DNA of 47,789 nucleotides from Streptococcus mitis SK597 (GCF_000148545.1 NZ_AEDV01000016.1:1-47789), one strand, 5' to 3'. Shown: positions 18,766-27,784, numbered from the stretch's first letter. Numbers and translations are program-made. Notes: generated from the letters alone by a model not told the origin.

Positions 18766-19825
18766 ATGAAAAAGTTTTTATTAGCCACAACACTTTTACT
18801 GACACTAGTTCTAGGAGGCTGTCAGTATCTACCATGGAACAAAAGCGCAGAAACACCATCTGATTCAACATCAGATACATCTGCAGCAAGTCCAGAGATA
18901 GATTACAGTTCCTATAATAAAGTTTTGGATGACTATGAAAAAGTAGCTAAAGGCACCTTGCCAACAGGTATGGATGTCGATCCTCTGGCTAGTCAAGTGA
19001 AGTCTTCTCAAGGCTTTTATACAGATGTGGTTTACCATAAGACAGATTTGAATAACGACGGAGTAGATGAACTCCTGCTGGCTCTTGAAATGAAGAGTGG
19101 CGAAAAGAGTTTGCTTGATATCCGTACTTTGAAAGATGGAAAGGTGATTCGCCTGACCAATCAAGAAAATCGTTTAGACCAGATTGGTGAGAGAATGACA
19201 GTCGGTATCTTGCCAGATAATTCTCTGCTATATCGTGGAGCTGGTACAGCAACGAGTCATATCTATACCCACTATCAATTTAGTGAAGATGGACAGTCTT
19301 TGGTAAAGGGTAAGGAGGCTCAAGAACTAGCAGATCTTGGGGTCGGTTCTCCCATTTCTCTAGAGACCTTAAGCTGGAAGTCTGTTTCAGATAAGATTCC
19401 TGGAGGGGCAAGTGCAGATAAGGGGACAGCTGAGACATCATCTTCAACTAGCGAAACTGCTTCTAAAAAAAATGGATATAAATGCCATAAAAAATGGAGA
19501 TTTTTCTAGTATTGAGGGAAAATGGAGTAATGGTCACGGAGGAGAAGACTTAGTCTTTAGTAAAGATGGCTTGATAGCGCCAGAGAAATTTAAAGTTGAC
19601 CTTGCAGAATCAGAAATAGTAAATGAGTTTCTACGAGCTCGCTATTCAGGTCCATCTTTTGGAGTCTTTATTCAATTCATACCAGCAGGTGTTAGAATAC
19701 CTGATGAGACATCAATGGATGGATTAATATCAGACGCTTCGGATATTAGTAAAGATAGAATTCTCTATCGTGCTTCATTTCCAGTACATAATAAACCAGA
19801 ACAATTCTTATATCGTGTAGACTAG
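18766..19825 (+). pseudogene. Lipoprotein with C-terminal DUF6287-like domain, frameshifted at an A8 tract
   Basis: The first frame (18766-19509, 247 residues) has a lipoprotein signal ending LVLGGC (Cys19), a serine/threonine-rich stretch and an EF-hand-like KTDLNNDGVDELLL segment. It ends in an out-of-place lysine-rich tail. The second frame, open to 19825, continues with MDINAIKNGDFSSIEGKW, typical of the DUF6287 domain common on streptococcal lipoproteins. The frames meet at eight A's (19465-19472); seven A's would restore a protein of about 352 residues. It may be a true mutation, a phase-variable switch, slippage rescued during transcription, or a sequencing error. It follows the two choline-binding protein genes with no clear terminator between. 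Confidence 0.82.
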
Positions 19826-20024
19826 GAGTGAAATATATTCATTTAATTAACAGCACCTCACGCAAATGGGAATGCTCAATCTTTTTCTACAGAGTCAAAT
19901 AAGATTTTCCCAAAATCCATTGACAAAAGCCAACATTTTTTGTAAAATAAGAATCAATTAAATACCAACACCGAATGAAGTTTAATAGAAGTGGCAAATC
20001 GTTTGATTTTTCATGACTGTAAAT
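19826..20024. other. Intergenic region before the glycine riboswitch
   Basis: About 200 bases without a convincing gene. It contains the end of the broken lipoprotein gene's transcript and, presumably, the promoter of the riboswitch-controlled symporter. A TTGACA (19919-19924) lies in this stretch, followed by TAAAAT about 18 bases on (19943-19948), a plausible promoter for the leader. Confidence 0.5.
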
Positions 20025-20178
20025 GGACGGAACTCTGGAGAGACCGTAAAGGCACCGAAGGGGCAAGGCAGGCAACTGCTCAAACTCTCAGGTAAAAGGA
20101 CAGAGCTAGGATAGACCGCTTTTTAGCATTTATCTAAGCATTCCAGAGTACATGTATCTTGCATGTGCTCTTTCTTTT
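20025..20178 (+). promoter_or_regulatory. Glycine riboswitch (single aptamer) with terminator
   Basis: The leader shows the gcvT-type glycine aptamer core: GGACGGAACTCTGGAGAGACC, then GCACCGAAGGGGCAA, then CTCTCAGGTAAAAGGACAGAG (20025-20106). Only one aptamer is visible, not a tandem pair. The expression platform ends in a strong hairpin, AGAGTACATG paired with CATGTGCTCT (20145-20171), followed by TTTCTTTT. It controls the AGCS symporter that starts 25 bases further on. From the known family, glycine binding would decide terminator formation; the direction (on or off) cannot be settled here. Confidence 0.9.
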
Positions 20179-20203
20179 GGGGTTGAAACGATAGGAGAAG
20201 GAA

Positions 20204-21526
20204 ATGTTAGAATTGCTTAAATCAATCGATGCTTTTGCTTGGGGACCGCCCCTCTTGATTCTCTTGGTCGGGACAGGGATTTACCTAACTGCTCGTCTAG
20301 GACTCTTGCAGGTTTTGCGTCTGCCCAAGGCCTTCCAGCTTATTTTTACTAAGGACAAGGGGCATGGCGATGTATCCAGCTTTGCGGCCTTGTGTACAGC
20401 ACTCGCAGCGACAGTTGGTACGGGAAATATTATCGGGGTGGCGACAGCTATCAAGGTCGGTGGACCAGGAGCTCTCTTTTGGATGTGGATGGCGGCTTTC
20501 TTTGGCATGGCAACCAAGTATGCGGAAGGTTTATTAGCTATTAAATACAGGACTAAAGACGATAACGGTGCTGTTGCAGGAGGTCCAATGCACTATATTC
20601 TTCTAGGAATGGGAGAAAAGTGGAGACCACTTGCCATCTTTTTTGCTATCGCAGGTGTCTTAGTAGCTTTGTTGGGAATCGGAACCTTCACCCAAGTGAA
20701 CTCGATTACAGAATCTATCCAAAATACGACGACTATTTCACCAGCCATCACAGCTCTTGTGTTGTCCGTATTTGTAGCAATTGCAGTTTTTGGCGGGCTC
20801 AAGTCCATTTCAAAGGTTTCAACTACTGTTGTTCCTTTTATGGCTATCATCTATATTTTGGGAACTCTTACAGTTATTTTCTTTAATATTGGAAAAATTC
20901 CTGCCACAATCGCTTTAATCTTGACATCCGCTTTTAGTCCTGTTGCTGCGGTGGGTGGATTTGCCGGCGCCAGCATTCGAATGGCTATTCAAAATGGTGT
21001 GGCGCGTGGTGTGTTCTCAAACGAATCTGGTCTTGGTTCAGCTCCCATTGCAGCTGCTGCGGCTAAGACAAATGAACCAGTAGAGCAAGGTTTGATTTCC
21101 ATGACAGGAACCTTTATTGACACCCTCATTATCTGTACTCTGACTGGTTTGACCATCTTGGTAACTGGTGTTTGGAGTGGTGATTTGAATGGGGTTGCCT
21201 TGACTCAGTCAGCCTTCTCAACAGTCTTTTCACACTTTGGACCTGCACTCCTGACCATCTTCCTTGTACTCTTTGCCTTCACGACGATTCTAGGTTGGAA
21301 CTACTACGGAGAACGTTGTTTCGAGTTCCTCTTTGGGGTTCGCTTTATCTGGCTCTACCGTGTGGTTTTTGTGCTCATGGTCTTGCTGGGAGGATTTATC
21401 GAGTTGGATATGGTCTGGATTATCGCAGATATTGTCAATGCCTTGATGGCACTACCAAACTTGATTGCTCTCTTGGTCTTATCACCAGTTGTCATTGCTG
21501 AGACTAAAAAGTATTTTGATAAATAA
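20204..21526 (+). CDS. Sodium:alanine/glycine symporter (AGCS family)
   Basis: A 440-residue membrane transporter with about ten or eleven helices that imports alanine or glycine with sodium. Family motifs are clear: GHGDVSSFAALCTALAATVGTGNIIGVATAI near residues 51-80, GPGALFWMWMAAFFGMATKYAEGLLA, and SNESGLGSAPIAAAAAKT near 270-290. The glycine riboswitch in its leader points to glycine as substrate or co-substrate. The ATG at 20204 follows AGGAGAAGG. It is a single-gene unit with a terminator after it. Confidence 0.94.
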   Translation: MLELLKSIDAFAWGPPLLILLVGTGIYLTARLGLLQVLRLPKAFQLIFTKDKGHGDVSSFAALCTALAATVGTGNIIGVATAIKVGGPGALFWMWMAAFFGMATKYAEGLLAIKYRTKDDNGAVAGGPMHYILLGMGEKWRPLAIFFAIAGVLVALLGIGTFTQVNSITESIQNTTTISPAITALVLSVFVAIAVFGGLKSISKVSTTVVPFMAIIYILGTLTVIFFNIGKIPATIALILTSAFSPVAAVGGFAGASIRMAIQNGVARGVFSNESGLGSAPIAAAAAKTNEPVEQGLISMTGTFIDTLIICTLTGLTILVTGVWSGDLNGVALTQSAFSTVFSHFGPALLTIFLVLFAFTTILGWNYYGERCFEFLFGVRFIWLYRVVFVLMVLLGGFIELDMVWIIADIVNALMALPNLIALLVLSPVVIAETKKYFDK

Positions 21527-21528
21527 TG

Positions 21529-21556
21529 AAATCACACACCGCGTGTGATTTTTTGC
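21529..21556 (+). terminator. Terminator of the AGCS symporter
   Basis: AAATCACAC pairs with GTGTGATTT around a short loop, followed by TTTTG, three bases after the stop codon. Confidence 0.85.
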
Positions 21557-21657
21557 TTTCATAAAAAATTTCTATCAGTGTAATTTAAAATATATATTAT
21601 ACAAGGTATAGAATCTGTGATAGACTAGGTTTCAACAAAATGAAAAGAGGTTTTATG

Positions 21658-22206
21658 ATGACAACATTTACCATCCATACAGTCGAATCAGCACCAGCAG
21701 AAGTGAAAGAAGTTCTAGAAACGGTGCAAAAGGATAACAATGGCTATATTCCCAACCTAATCGGTCTCTTGGCTAATGCACCAACTGCTTTAGAGGCTTA
21801 TCGTACTGTCGGAGCTATCAACCGTCGCAATAGCCTGACACCCGTTGAGCGCGAAGTCGTGCAAATCACGGCAGCCGTGACCAATGGTTGTGCCTTCTGT
21901 GTTGCAGGTCACACAGCCTTTTCAATCAAACAAATCCAGATGAATGATGATCTGCTTCAAGCCCTTCGCAATCGTACTCCAATCGAAACAGATCCTAAAT
22001 TGGATACCCTAGCTAAGTTTACTTTGGCAGTTATCAATACTAAGGGTCGTGTAGGGGATGAAGCCTTGGCTGAGTTTTTAGAAGCTGGCTACACGCAACA
22101 AAATGCCTTGGATGTGGTTCTTGGTGTCAGCCTAGCAAGCCTCTGTAACTATGCCAACAATCTAGCCAATACCCCAATTAACCCAGAATTGCAATCTTAT
22201 GCTTAA
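21658..22206 (+). CDS. AhpD-like / carboxymuconolactone decarboxylase family protein
   Basis: A 182-residue helical protein of the CMD/AhpD superfamily. The redox-active CxxC and histidine are in NGCAFCVAGHTAFS (about residues 78-91). Such proteins are usually alkylhydroperoxidase- or peroxidase-like thiol enzymes, but the physiological substrate is unknown. Three ATGs compete (21640, 21655, 21658); I prefer 21658 because it is seven bases after AGAGG. It stands alone between two terminators. Confidence 0.85.
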   Translation: MTTFTIHTVESAPAEVKEVLETVQKDNNGYIPNLIGLLANAPTALEAYRTVGAINRRNSLTPVEREVVQITAAVTNGCAFCVAGHTAFSIKQIQMNDDLLQALRNRTPIETDPKLDTLAKFTLAVINTKGRVGDEALAEFLEAGYTQQNALDVVLGVSLASLCNYANNLANTPINPELQSYA

Positions 22207-22223
22207 TTCATATCTGAGTAAAA

Positions 22224-22258
22224 TGAAGTCTGAAATAATCGGACTTCGTTTTTTTTTA
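22224..22258 (+). terminator. Terminator of the AhpD-like gene
   Basis: GAAGTCTGA pairs with TCGGACTTC across a five-base loop and runs into nine T's, which merge with the start of a BOX element. Confidence 0.88.
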
Positions 22259-22374
22259 ATACTCAATGAAAGTCAAAGAGCAAACTAGGAGGCTAACCGC
22301 AGGTTGCTCAAAACAGTGTTTTGAGGTTGCAGATAGAAGCTGACGTGGTTTGAAGAGATTTTCGATGAGTATTA
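22257..22374 (-). repeat. BOX element with partial boxA, boxB and boxC
   Basis: Minus-strand reading starts AATACTCATCGAAAATCTC and ends TTCATTGAGTATTA. BoxA is shortened after CACGTCAGC, then a boxB core CTCAAAACACTGTTTTGAG and boxC follow. Structure matches the copy at 10287-10401. It lies between the AhpD-like terminator and the transporter promoter. Confidence 0.87.
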
Positions 22375-22433
22375 AGTCCTCATTTAAGAGCTTTTATGAT
22401 ATACTGAAACTAACATGATTATTGGAGGTTAGG

Positions 22434-23333
22434 ATGAAAAAACTCCCCTTAGTATTTTCAGGTTGTTTGCTAGGTTTGGCAGGAGCTGGAAATCTTATTT
22501 TAGATACGTTGCCGGTTCTGTCCCATCTGTTGAGTCTGACAGGTTTGATTTTGTGGATTTACTTTCTGATTTTGCATCTCTTTAATTGGAATGAAACCAA
22601 GCAAGAATTGACCAAGCCTCCTCTTTTGTCAGGAATGGCCACCTTTCCCATGGCTGGGATGATTTTATCAACTTATGTCTTTCGCGTATTCCCTCATTTT
22701 CCTTTGGTTGCGCAAGGGCTCTGGTGGTTTTCATTTCTCTTGGATGTGGCCTTGATTGCTGGTTTCACCATCAAGTTTGCTTGTCCGGGTCGGAGGGTTC
22801 ATGCGACTCCAAGCTGGACGGTGCTTTATGTGGGGATAGCAGTAGCTGCTTTAACCTATCCTCTTGTAGGCATCATCGAAATTGCCTATGCGACCTTGAG
22901 TTTTGGTTTTCTCCTAACCTTCTATCTCTACCCGCTTATTTATAGCGATTTAAAGAAACATCCACTTCCACTAGCCTTGCTTGGCCAAGAAGGAATCTAT
23001 TGTGCTCCTTTTTCTCTACTCTTGGCTTCCCTGGTTCGAGTTGGAGGAGCTAGCCTGCCGACTTGGCTCTTAATCGTCATGATTTTGGCTTCTCAATCCT
23101 TCTTTTTCTTTGTTTTAACTCGCCTGCCCAATATTTTAAAACAAGGTTTTCAACCAGCCTTCTCAGCCCTTACCTTCCCAACTATTATCACAGCTACTTC
23201 GCTCAAGATGGCTCAGGGACTCTTGAAACTTCCATTTTTGGATTATTTGGTAGTGGCTGAAACCATTATATGCCTAACTATTTTATTCTTTGTACTAGGT
23301 TCTTATTTGATTTGGTTACGAAAAAAGGTCTAG
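22434..23333 (+). CDS. TDT/SLAC1-type (TehA-like) membrane transporter
   Basis: A 299-residue integral membrane protein with about ten helices, arranged like the tellurite-resistance/dicarboxylate transporter (TDT) family, which includes TehA and plant SLAC1 anion channels. Typical features are the N-terminal SGCLLGLAGAGN segment, a K-x-PLLSGMATFPMAG loop and WWFSFLLDVALIAGF. The ATG at 22434 follows GGAGG by five bases. An extended -10, TGATATACT, lies at 22397-22405, just beyond the BOX element. The transported ion is not evident. Confidence 0.78.
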   Translation: MKKLPLVFSGCLLGLAGAGNLILDTLPVLSHLLSLTGLILWIYFLILHLFNWNETKQELTKPPLLSGMATFPMAGMILSTYVFRVFPHFPLVAQGLWWFSFLLDVALIAGFTIKFACPGRRVHATPSWTVLYVGIAVAALTYPLVGIIEIAYATLSFGFLLTFYLYPLIYSDLKKHPLPLALLGQEGIYCAPFSLLLASLVRVGGASLPTWLLIVMILASQSFFFFVLTRLPNILKQGFQPAFSALTFPTIITATSLKMAQGLLKLPFLDYLVVAETIICLTILFFVLGSYLIWLRKKV

Positions 23334-23358
23334 CTAGAAATAGCTAAACCTTATTTTT
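23325..23358. terminator. Bidirectional terminator between the TDT transporter and serS
   Basis: AAGGTCTAGCTA pairs with TAGCTAAACCTT with one mismatch, followed by ATTTTTT on the plus strand. The hairpin spans the transporter stop and the convergent end of serS. Confidence 0.75.
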
Positions 23359-24632
23359 TATGGTTTGATGACTTCAGCTCCACCCATGTATGGACGAAGC
23401 GCTTCTGGGATGGTTACAGAACCATCTTCATTTTGGTAGTTTTCAAGAATAGCAGCCACTGTACGTCCAACTGCAAGTCCAGAACCGTTCAAGGTATGAA
23501 GGAGTTTCACCTTGCCATCTGCTTCATCACGGTAACGGATTTGGGCACGACGGGCTTGGAAATCTTCTGTGTTTGAACAACTTGAGATTTCACGGTAGGT
23601 ATTTTGTGCTGGAATCCAAACTTCCAAGTCGTAAGTTTTAGCAGCTGAGAAGCCCATATCTCCTGTAGAGAGAGCAACGACACGGTATGGAAGGTTAAGT
23701 TTTTGAAGGATATTTTCAGCGTTTGCTGTCATTTTTTCCAATTCTTCGTAAGATTCTTCTGGCTTGGCAAATTTAACCATTTCAACTTTGTGGAATTGGT
23801 GCAAACGGATCAAGCCACGAGTATCACGACCAGCAGAACCAGCCTCAGAACGGAATGATGGACTCATAGCAGTGAAGTAAATTGGCAGGTCTTTGCCGTC
23901 AAGGATTTCATCACGGTAGTAGTTTGTCAGAGGAACTTCAGCTGTAGGAATAAGGACGTAATTGCTATCGCTGAGTTCAAAAGTATCTTCCTTGAATTTT
24001 GGATATTGCCCAGTACCAAACATAGAGTCATGGTTAACCATGTAAGGCGTGATGACTTCCGTATAGCCTTCCTTTCCATGCTCATCCAACATGAAGTTGT
24101 AGATAGCACGTTCCAAACGAGCACCGAGGCCTTTATAGAAGAGGAAGCGAGCACCTGTTACCTTACCACCGCGTTCCCAGTCAAGGATGCCAAGGTCTTC
24201 ACCAAGATCCCAGTGAGCTTTAGGTTCGAAATCGAATTCTCGTGGAGTACCCCAACGGCGAACTTCAACATTGTCGTCTTCGTCAGCTCCAACAGGAACG
24301 CTGTCAGCTGGGATATTTGGAAGAGTAGTGGTAAATTCTGTCAATTTAGCATCGATGTCTGCCAATTCAGCATCCAAGGCTTTGACCTCAGCAGATAGAG
24401 TTTGCATGGCAGCAATCTTGTCGTCTGCATTTTCTTTGTTGCGTTTGGCTTGGGCAATCTCAGCTGAAACTGTGTTACGTTCAGCCTTGAGAGTTTCAAC
24501 CTTGACCAAGATGTCACGACGTTTAGCATCGATTTCTTTCATCTCGTTTAAGACAGTAGCATCTACACCACGTGTAGCCAATTTTTCTGCGACAGCATCA
24601 AAGTCTGTACGAATACGTTTGATATCTAACAT
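23358..24632 (-). CDS. serS: Seryl-tRNA synthetase
   Basis: Charges tRNA-Ser (and tRNA-Sec where present). The 424-residue protein starts at the ATG at 24632, after a GGAGTTC site; a longer in-frame start at 24716 lies inside the T-box terminator and is rejected. The N-terminal long antiparallel coiled coil (about residues 25-105) is followed by the class II catalytic core: motif 2 [21 protein letters not shown] and motif 3 [18 protein letters not shown]. Expression is controlled by a T-box leader. Confidence 0.96.
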   Translation of the reverse strand: MLDIKRIRTDFDAVAEKLATRGVDATVLNEMKEIDAKRRDILVKVETLKAERNTVSAEIAQAKRNKENADDKIAAMQTLSAEVKALDAELADIDAKLTEFTTTLPNIPADSVPVGADEDDNVEVRRWGTPREFDFEPKAHWDLGEDLGILDWERGGKVTGARFLFYKGLGARLERAIYNFMLDEHGKEGYTEVITPYMVNHDSMFGTGQYPKFKEDTFELSDSNYVLIPTAEVPLTNYYRDEILDGKDLPIYFTAMSPSFRSEAGSAGRDTRGLIRLHQFHKVEMVKFAKPEESYEELEKMTANAENILQKLNLPYRVVALSTGDMGFSAAKTYDLEVWIPAQNTYREISSCSNTEDFQARRAQIRYRDEADGKVKLLHTLNGSGLAVGRTVAAILENYQNEDGSVTIPEALRPYMGGAEVIKP

Positions 24633-24644
24633 AAGAACTCCTTT

Positions 24645-24836
24645 ATGAAAAAAGCACACCTGACAAAGCGTTGGAGTGGCAGGGCCACGGTTCCATCCAA
24701 CTTCACAGGTGTGCACTTGATTGTGTATGTAATTGTTACTAACGGTAGAATTTCACCTATCCCTCCTATCTGCTCGCAACACCCGCAGACTTTCTGAAAG
24801 AAGAAGATAACCTACTTATCCGTTGCTATGATTATA
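24645..24836 (-). promoter_or_regulatory. T-box leader of serS
   Basis: On the minus strand the leader holds the T-box core GGAACCGTGG (complement of 24685-24694) inside TGGATGGAACCGTGGCC. A terminator follows, made of GCACACCTG and CAGGTGTGC plus TTTTTT (ending about 24650). Upstream is the structured stem I region with an AGATAGGAGGGATAGG segment. A UCU serine codon in the GAAATTCTACCG segment is a plausible specifier. Uncharged tRNA-Ser should pair with it and prevent termination. Confidence 0.9.
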
Positions 24837-24845
24837 CTAAAGTTT

Positions 24846-25217
24846 CTACTTTTTTGCAAATAGATTTTTAAATTTTTGACTAATTGTCTGAATTAGGGTC
24901 GGAAGTTTGACGACCTTGTCATTCCCCAGTTTTTCGCGTGCAATTTTGAGAATGGCACCTGAGTCTTTTGAAGCAAAGAGGAATTTTCCTCTGTCTGTAA
25001 AGACTTCGAAGTGGCGACTGATTTTACGTCCAGTGACATTGGCTCCAATCTGATTGATATGGCTCCAAGGAATCTGGATAAATTGTTCAACATTGACATC
25101 GGGGTAAAATTCCAAAGCCTGATCTCCGACAAGGAATTTCCCAACTTTCCCAGCTATAGAGAGGTAGGAAGTGCCTGTCGTGCTGAGAAGCACTGTTTTA
25201 TTAAGCGATTGGGCCAT
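24846..25217 (-). CDS. DUF956 family protein (ManO-like)
   Basis: The 123-residue protein belongs to the DUF956 family, typified by MAQSLN...LLSTTGTSYLSIAGKVGKFLVGDQALEFYP and a central IPWSHINQIGANVTGRKISRHFEVFT. Members are often encoded with mannose-type PTS operons, where the name ManO is used, but no PTS gene is in this window. It sits two bases after lysC and likely shares its promoter. The biochemical role is not known to me. Confidence 0.75.
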   Translation of the reverse strand: MAQSLNKTVLLSTTGTSYLSIAGKVGKFLVGDQALEFYPDVNVEQFIQIPWSHINQIGANVTGRKISRHFEVFTDRGKFLFASKDSGAILKIAREKLGNDKVVKLPTLIQTISQKFKNLFAKK

Positions 25218-25219
25218 GA

Positions 25220-26584
25220 TTAGTCTTCCTTACTTTCGCCGAAAAAGGCATTGTAGAGGGCTTTGATTGCTGCTTTTTCTTGGTCTTTATTGACAACAAA
25301 CATGATAGAAACTTCACTAGAACCTTGAGACATCATCTGGATGTTGATCTTGTTTTCAGATAGAGCGCGTGTTGCAGTAGCAGTGACACCAATATGGCTC
25401 TTCATTTTTTCACCAACAATCATAATGATTGAAAGGTCGTGTTCGATTTCTGCATGGTCTACTTCAGCTTTTTGAACCAACTGACGAAGGATTTCTTCTT
25501 CCTTGATAGGAGTTAGTTCACGAGAACGAAGGATGATTGAAAGATCGTCGATGCCTGTTGGCATATGTTCCCAACCGATGTTGAGTTCTTCAAGGATTTG
25601 CAGAACCTTGCGACCAAATCCAACCTCACGGTTCATGAGGTATTTCGACATATTAATGCTGACAAAGCCTGAGTCACCAGCAATTCCCACTACTGGGAAC
25701 TTGTCACTACTATGTTTTAGAACGATACGAGTACCTGGATGGTCAGGGTTGTTGGTATTCTTGATAACGAGAGGGATTTTTCCACGGTAGGCAGGAAGAA
25801 GGGCTTCGTCATGAAGGACTGAGAATCCTGCATAGGCCAATTCACGCATTTCACGGTAGGTCAACTCAGGGATCGAGTGTGGTTGGTGGATAATACCTGG
25901 GTGGGCTGCAAAGATACCATCAACGTCTGTAAAGTTTTCATAGAGGTCAGCCTTAACCCCTGCAGCAATGATAGAACCTGTAATATCCGATCCTCCACGG
26001 GAGAAGGTACAGATTTGATTTTCCTTGGTAACTCCAAAGAAACCAGGAATGACAAGGACTTCATTTGTATTTGTCAATTCCTCAATCTTGTCATAACTTG
26101 ATGGAATAATGCGAGCGTGACCAGGTTCACTTGTGACTACAATACCAGCTTCTCGAGGGTGAACATAGCGTGCATCAATCCCATTTTGGTTAAAGTAGGC
26201 AGCAATCAATTTGGCATTGTTGTTTTCACCGGCTGCTAGGAAAGTGTCGTAGAGAAATTCATTTTCTTCGATAGGAAGAGTGGCCAAGGCGCGAATGCTT
26301 TTGGAAATTTTTTCTAGCACAGCTGGTTTTAGTCCTAGTTCACTAACCATAGCAGCATAGCGGTCGATAATCCAGTTTTGGCTCTTGCTAATATCGTTAC
26401 CAGCAACATAGTCGCGGTAGTATTTAATTAAGGCATCCGTAACCTTAGTATCTTCAGCATTGCGTTTACCAGGCGCAGAAACGACGACAAAACGACGCTC
26501 TGGATCGCTTTTAACGATGTTTAAAACTTTTTCTAATTGACCAGCAGAGGCAAGAGAACTACCTCCAAATTTAACAACTTTCAT
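25220..26584 (-). CDS. lysC: Aspartate kinase
   Basis: Phosphorylates aspartate, the entry step to lysine, threonine and methionine. The 454-residue protein starts VVKFGGSSLA and contains RGGSDITGSIIA and TDVDGIFAAHP in the kinase domain. Two C-terminal ACT regulatory domains (about residues 305-450, including IAGDSGFVSINMSKYLM and GVTATATRALSENKINIQMMSQGSSEVSIMFVV) would bind an end-product amino acid. It is a monofunctional kinase, not fused to homoserine dehydrogenase. It has a good sigma-A promoter and no visible lysine riboswitch. Confidence 0.94.
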   Translation of the reverse strand: MKVVKFGGSSLASAGQLEKVLNIVKSDPERRFVVVSAPGKRNAEDTKVTDALIKYYRDYVAGNDISKSQNWIIDRYAAMVSELGLKPAVLEKISKSIRALATLPIEENEFLYDTFLAAGENNNAKLIAAYFNQNGIDARYVHPREAGIVVTSEPGHARIIPSSYDKIEELTNTNEVLVIPGFFGVTKENQICTFSRGGSDITGSIIAAGVKADLYENFTDVDGIFAAHPGIIHQPHSIPELTYREMRELAYAGFSVLHDEALLPAYRGKIPLVIKNTNNPDHPGTRIVLKHSSDKFPVVGIAGDSGFVSINMSKYLMNREVGFGRKVLQILEELNIGWEHMPTGIDDLSIILRSRELTPIKEEEILRQLVQKAEVDHAEIEHDLSIIMIVGEKMKSHIGVTATATRALSENKINIQMMSQGSSEVSIMFVVNKDQEKAAIKALYNAFFGESKED

Positions 26585-26613
26585 AAGAACTCCTAAAGTA
26601 AGTATTTTATACG

Positions 26614-26642
26614 ATTATAGCAGAAAGAAAGCCTTTTTTCAA
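26614..26642 (-). promoter_or_regulatory. Promoter of lysC
   Basis: On the minus strand TTGAAA (complement of 26637-26642) and TATAAT (complement of 26614-26619) are 17 bases apart, with TG one base before the -10. The -10 is 30 bases before the lysC ATG. Confidence 0.85.
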
Positions 26643-26716
26643 TGAAGAAAATAAGATGTTTTCTAGCCTAAAGCGAGACTTTCCAATCGGCTGAGACACT
26701 TTCAGTCGATTTTTTC

Positions 26717-26745
26717 TTGCTTTCTGCTCCTAAAAAAGATATACT
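26717..26745 (+). promoter_or_regulatory. Promoter for fabM upstream of a BOX element
   Basis: TTGCTT (26717-26722) and TATACT (26740-26745) are 17 bases apart. The transcript to fabM would cross the whole BOX element. The TTTGAAAACAAA that follows only loosely resembles a FabT site. Confidence 0.65.
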
Positions 26746-26762
26746 TTGAAAACAAAATAATT

Positions 26763-26962
26763 TAATGTTCAATGAAAATCAAAGAGCAAACTAGGAAGCT
26801 AGCCGTAGACTGCTCAAAGCACTGCTTTGAGGTTGTAAATAAGACTGACGAAGTTAGCTCAAAGCACTGTTTTGAGGTTGTGGATAGAACTGACGAAGTC
26901 AGTAACCATACCTACGGCAAGGCAAAGCTGACGTGGTTTGAAGAGATTTTCGAAGAGTATAA
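26763..26962 (-). repeat. BOX element with full boxA, two boxB units and boxC
   Basis: Minus-strand reading starts TATACTCTTCGAAAATCTC and contains a full boxA through GTATGGTTACTGAC. Two boxB copies follow, each with a CTCAAAxCAxTGxTTTGAG core, then boxC ending TTCATTGAACATTA. It lies in the leader of fabM. The open frame across 26772-26978 is a by-product of the repeat. Confidence 0.92.
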
Positions 26963-26990
26963 ACTGCTTATAAAATAAAAAGGAGTCCCG

Positions 26991-27776
26991 ATGGAACACA
27001 TTATTTATCAGATTGATGAGGACTTGGCAATCCTTACCTTGAATCGTCCTGAGGTCGCGAATGGTTTTCATATCCCTATGTGTGAGGAGATTTTAGAAGC
27101 GTTGATTTTGGCAGAAGAGGATCCGGCTGTGCATTTTGTCTTAATCAACGCGAATGGCAAAGTCTTTTCAGTTGGGGGAGATTTAGTAGAGATGAAGAGG
27201 GCAGTGGATGAGGATGATATTCCATCATTGACGAAAATCGCAGAACTAGTCAATGCTATTTCTTATAAAATCAAGCAAATTGCAAAGCCTGTCTTGATGG
27301 AGGTTAATGGAGCTGTTGCAGGTGCCGCAGCGAATATGGCTGTTGCTGCAGATTTCTGTCTGGCAACGGATAAGGCTAAATTTATCCAAGCTTTTGTTGG
27401 AGTTGGCTTGGCTCCGGATGCAGGAGGGATTCATCTCTTGAGTCGAAGTATTGGTGTGACGCGTGCTGCTCAATTAGCTATGACAGGTGAGGCTTTGAAC
27501 GCAGAAAAAGCTCTAGAGTGGGGGCTGGTTTACCGCGTTTCTGAAGCTGATAAACTTGAAAAGACGAGAGAACAGCTTCTTAAAAAATTGAGACGAGGTT
27601 CAGCTAATTCCTATGCTGCCATTAAGAAGTTGGTTTGGGAGAGCCAATTTAAAGACTGGCAAGATTATGCTACTTTAGAACTGAACCTACAGGAATCCTT
27701 AGCTCAAACAGAGGATTTCAAAGAAGGAGTGCGAGCTCATTCGGAGAGAAGACGGCCTAAATTTACAGGAAAATAA
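26991..27776 (+). CDS. fabM: Trans-2-decenoyl-ACP isomerase
   Basis: Enoyl-CoA hydratase/isomerase superfamily enzyme. In streptococci FabM isomerises trans-2- to cis-3-decenoyl-ACP and so makes unsaturated fatty acids in the absence of FabA. The 261-residue protein shows the crotonase fold motifs: [16 protein letters not shown] (oxyanion loop), [22 protein letters not shown] and [14 protein letters not shown]. The ATG follows AAAGGAG. It is the first gene of the fatty acid cluster but has its own promoter and leader with a BOX repeat. The assignment rests on this position as much as on sequence. Confidence 0.92.
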   Translation: MEHIIYQIDEDLAILTLNRPEVANGFHIPMCEEILEALILAEEDPAVHFVLINANGKVFSVGGDLVEMKRAVDEDDIPSLTKIAELVNAISYKIKQIAKPVLMEVNGAVAGAAANMAVAADFCLATDKAKFIQAFVGVGLAPDAGGIHLLSRSIGVTRAAQLAMTGEALNAEKALEWGLVYRVSEADKLEKTREQLLKKLRRGSANSYAAIKKLVWESQFKDWQDYATLELNLQESLAQTEDFKEGVRAHSERRRPKFTGK

Positions 27777-27784
27777 AAAAATAC

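Noticed and set aside
24633-24716. Longer serS start giving 28 extra residues
   Set aside because: The extension lies in the T-box terminator and antiterminator and has no ribosome binding site; the shorter start matches the family length of 424.
26744-26757. FabT operator upstream of fabM
   Set aside because: TTTGAAAACAAA lacks the TTTGA-xxx-TCAAA symmetry, and I recall that fabM is outside FabT control in pneumococci.
26772-26978. Open reading frame of 68 codons before fabM
   Set aside because: It is made entirely of BOX repeat sequence (boxC, two boxB, boxA); the repeated SKHCFEVV-type peptide reflects the boxB duplication, and there is no ribosome binding site.
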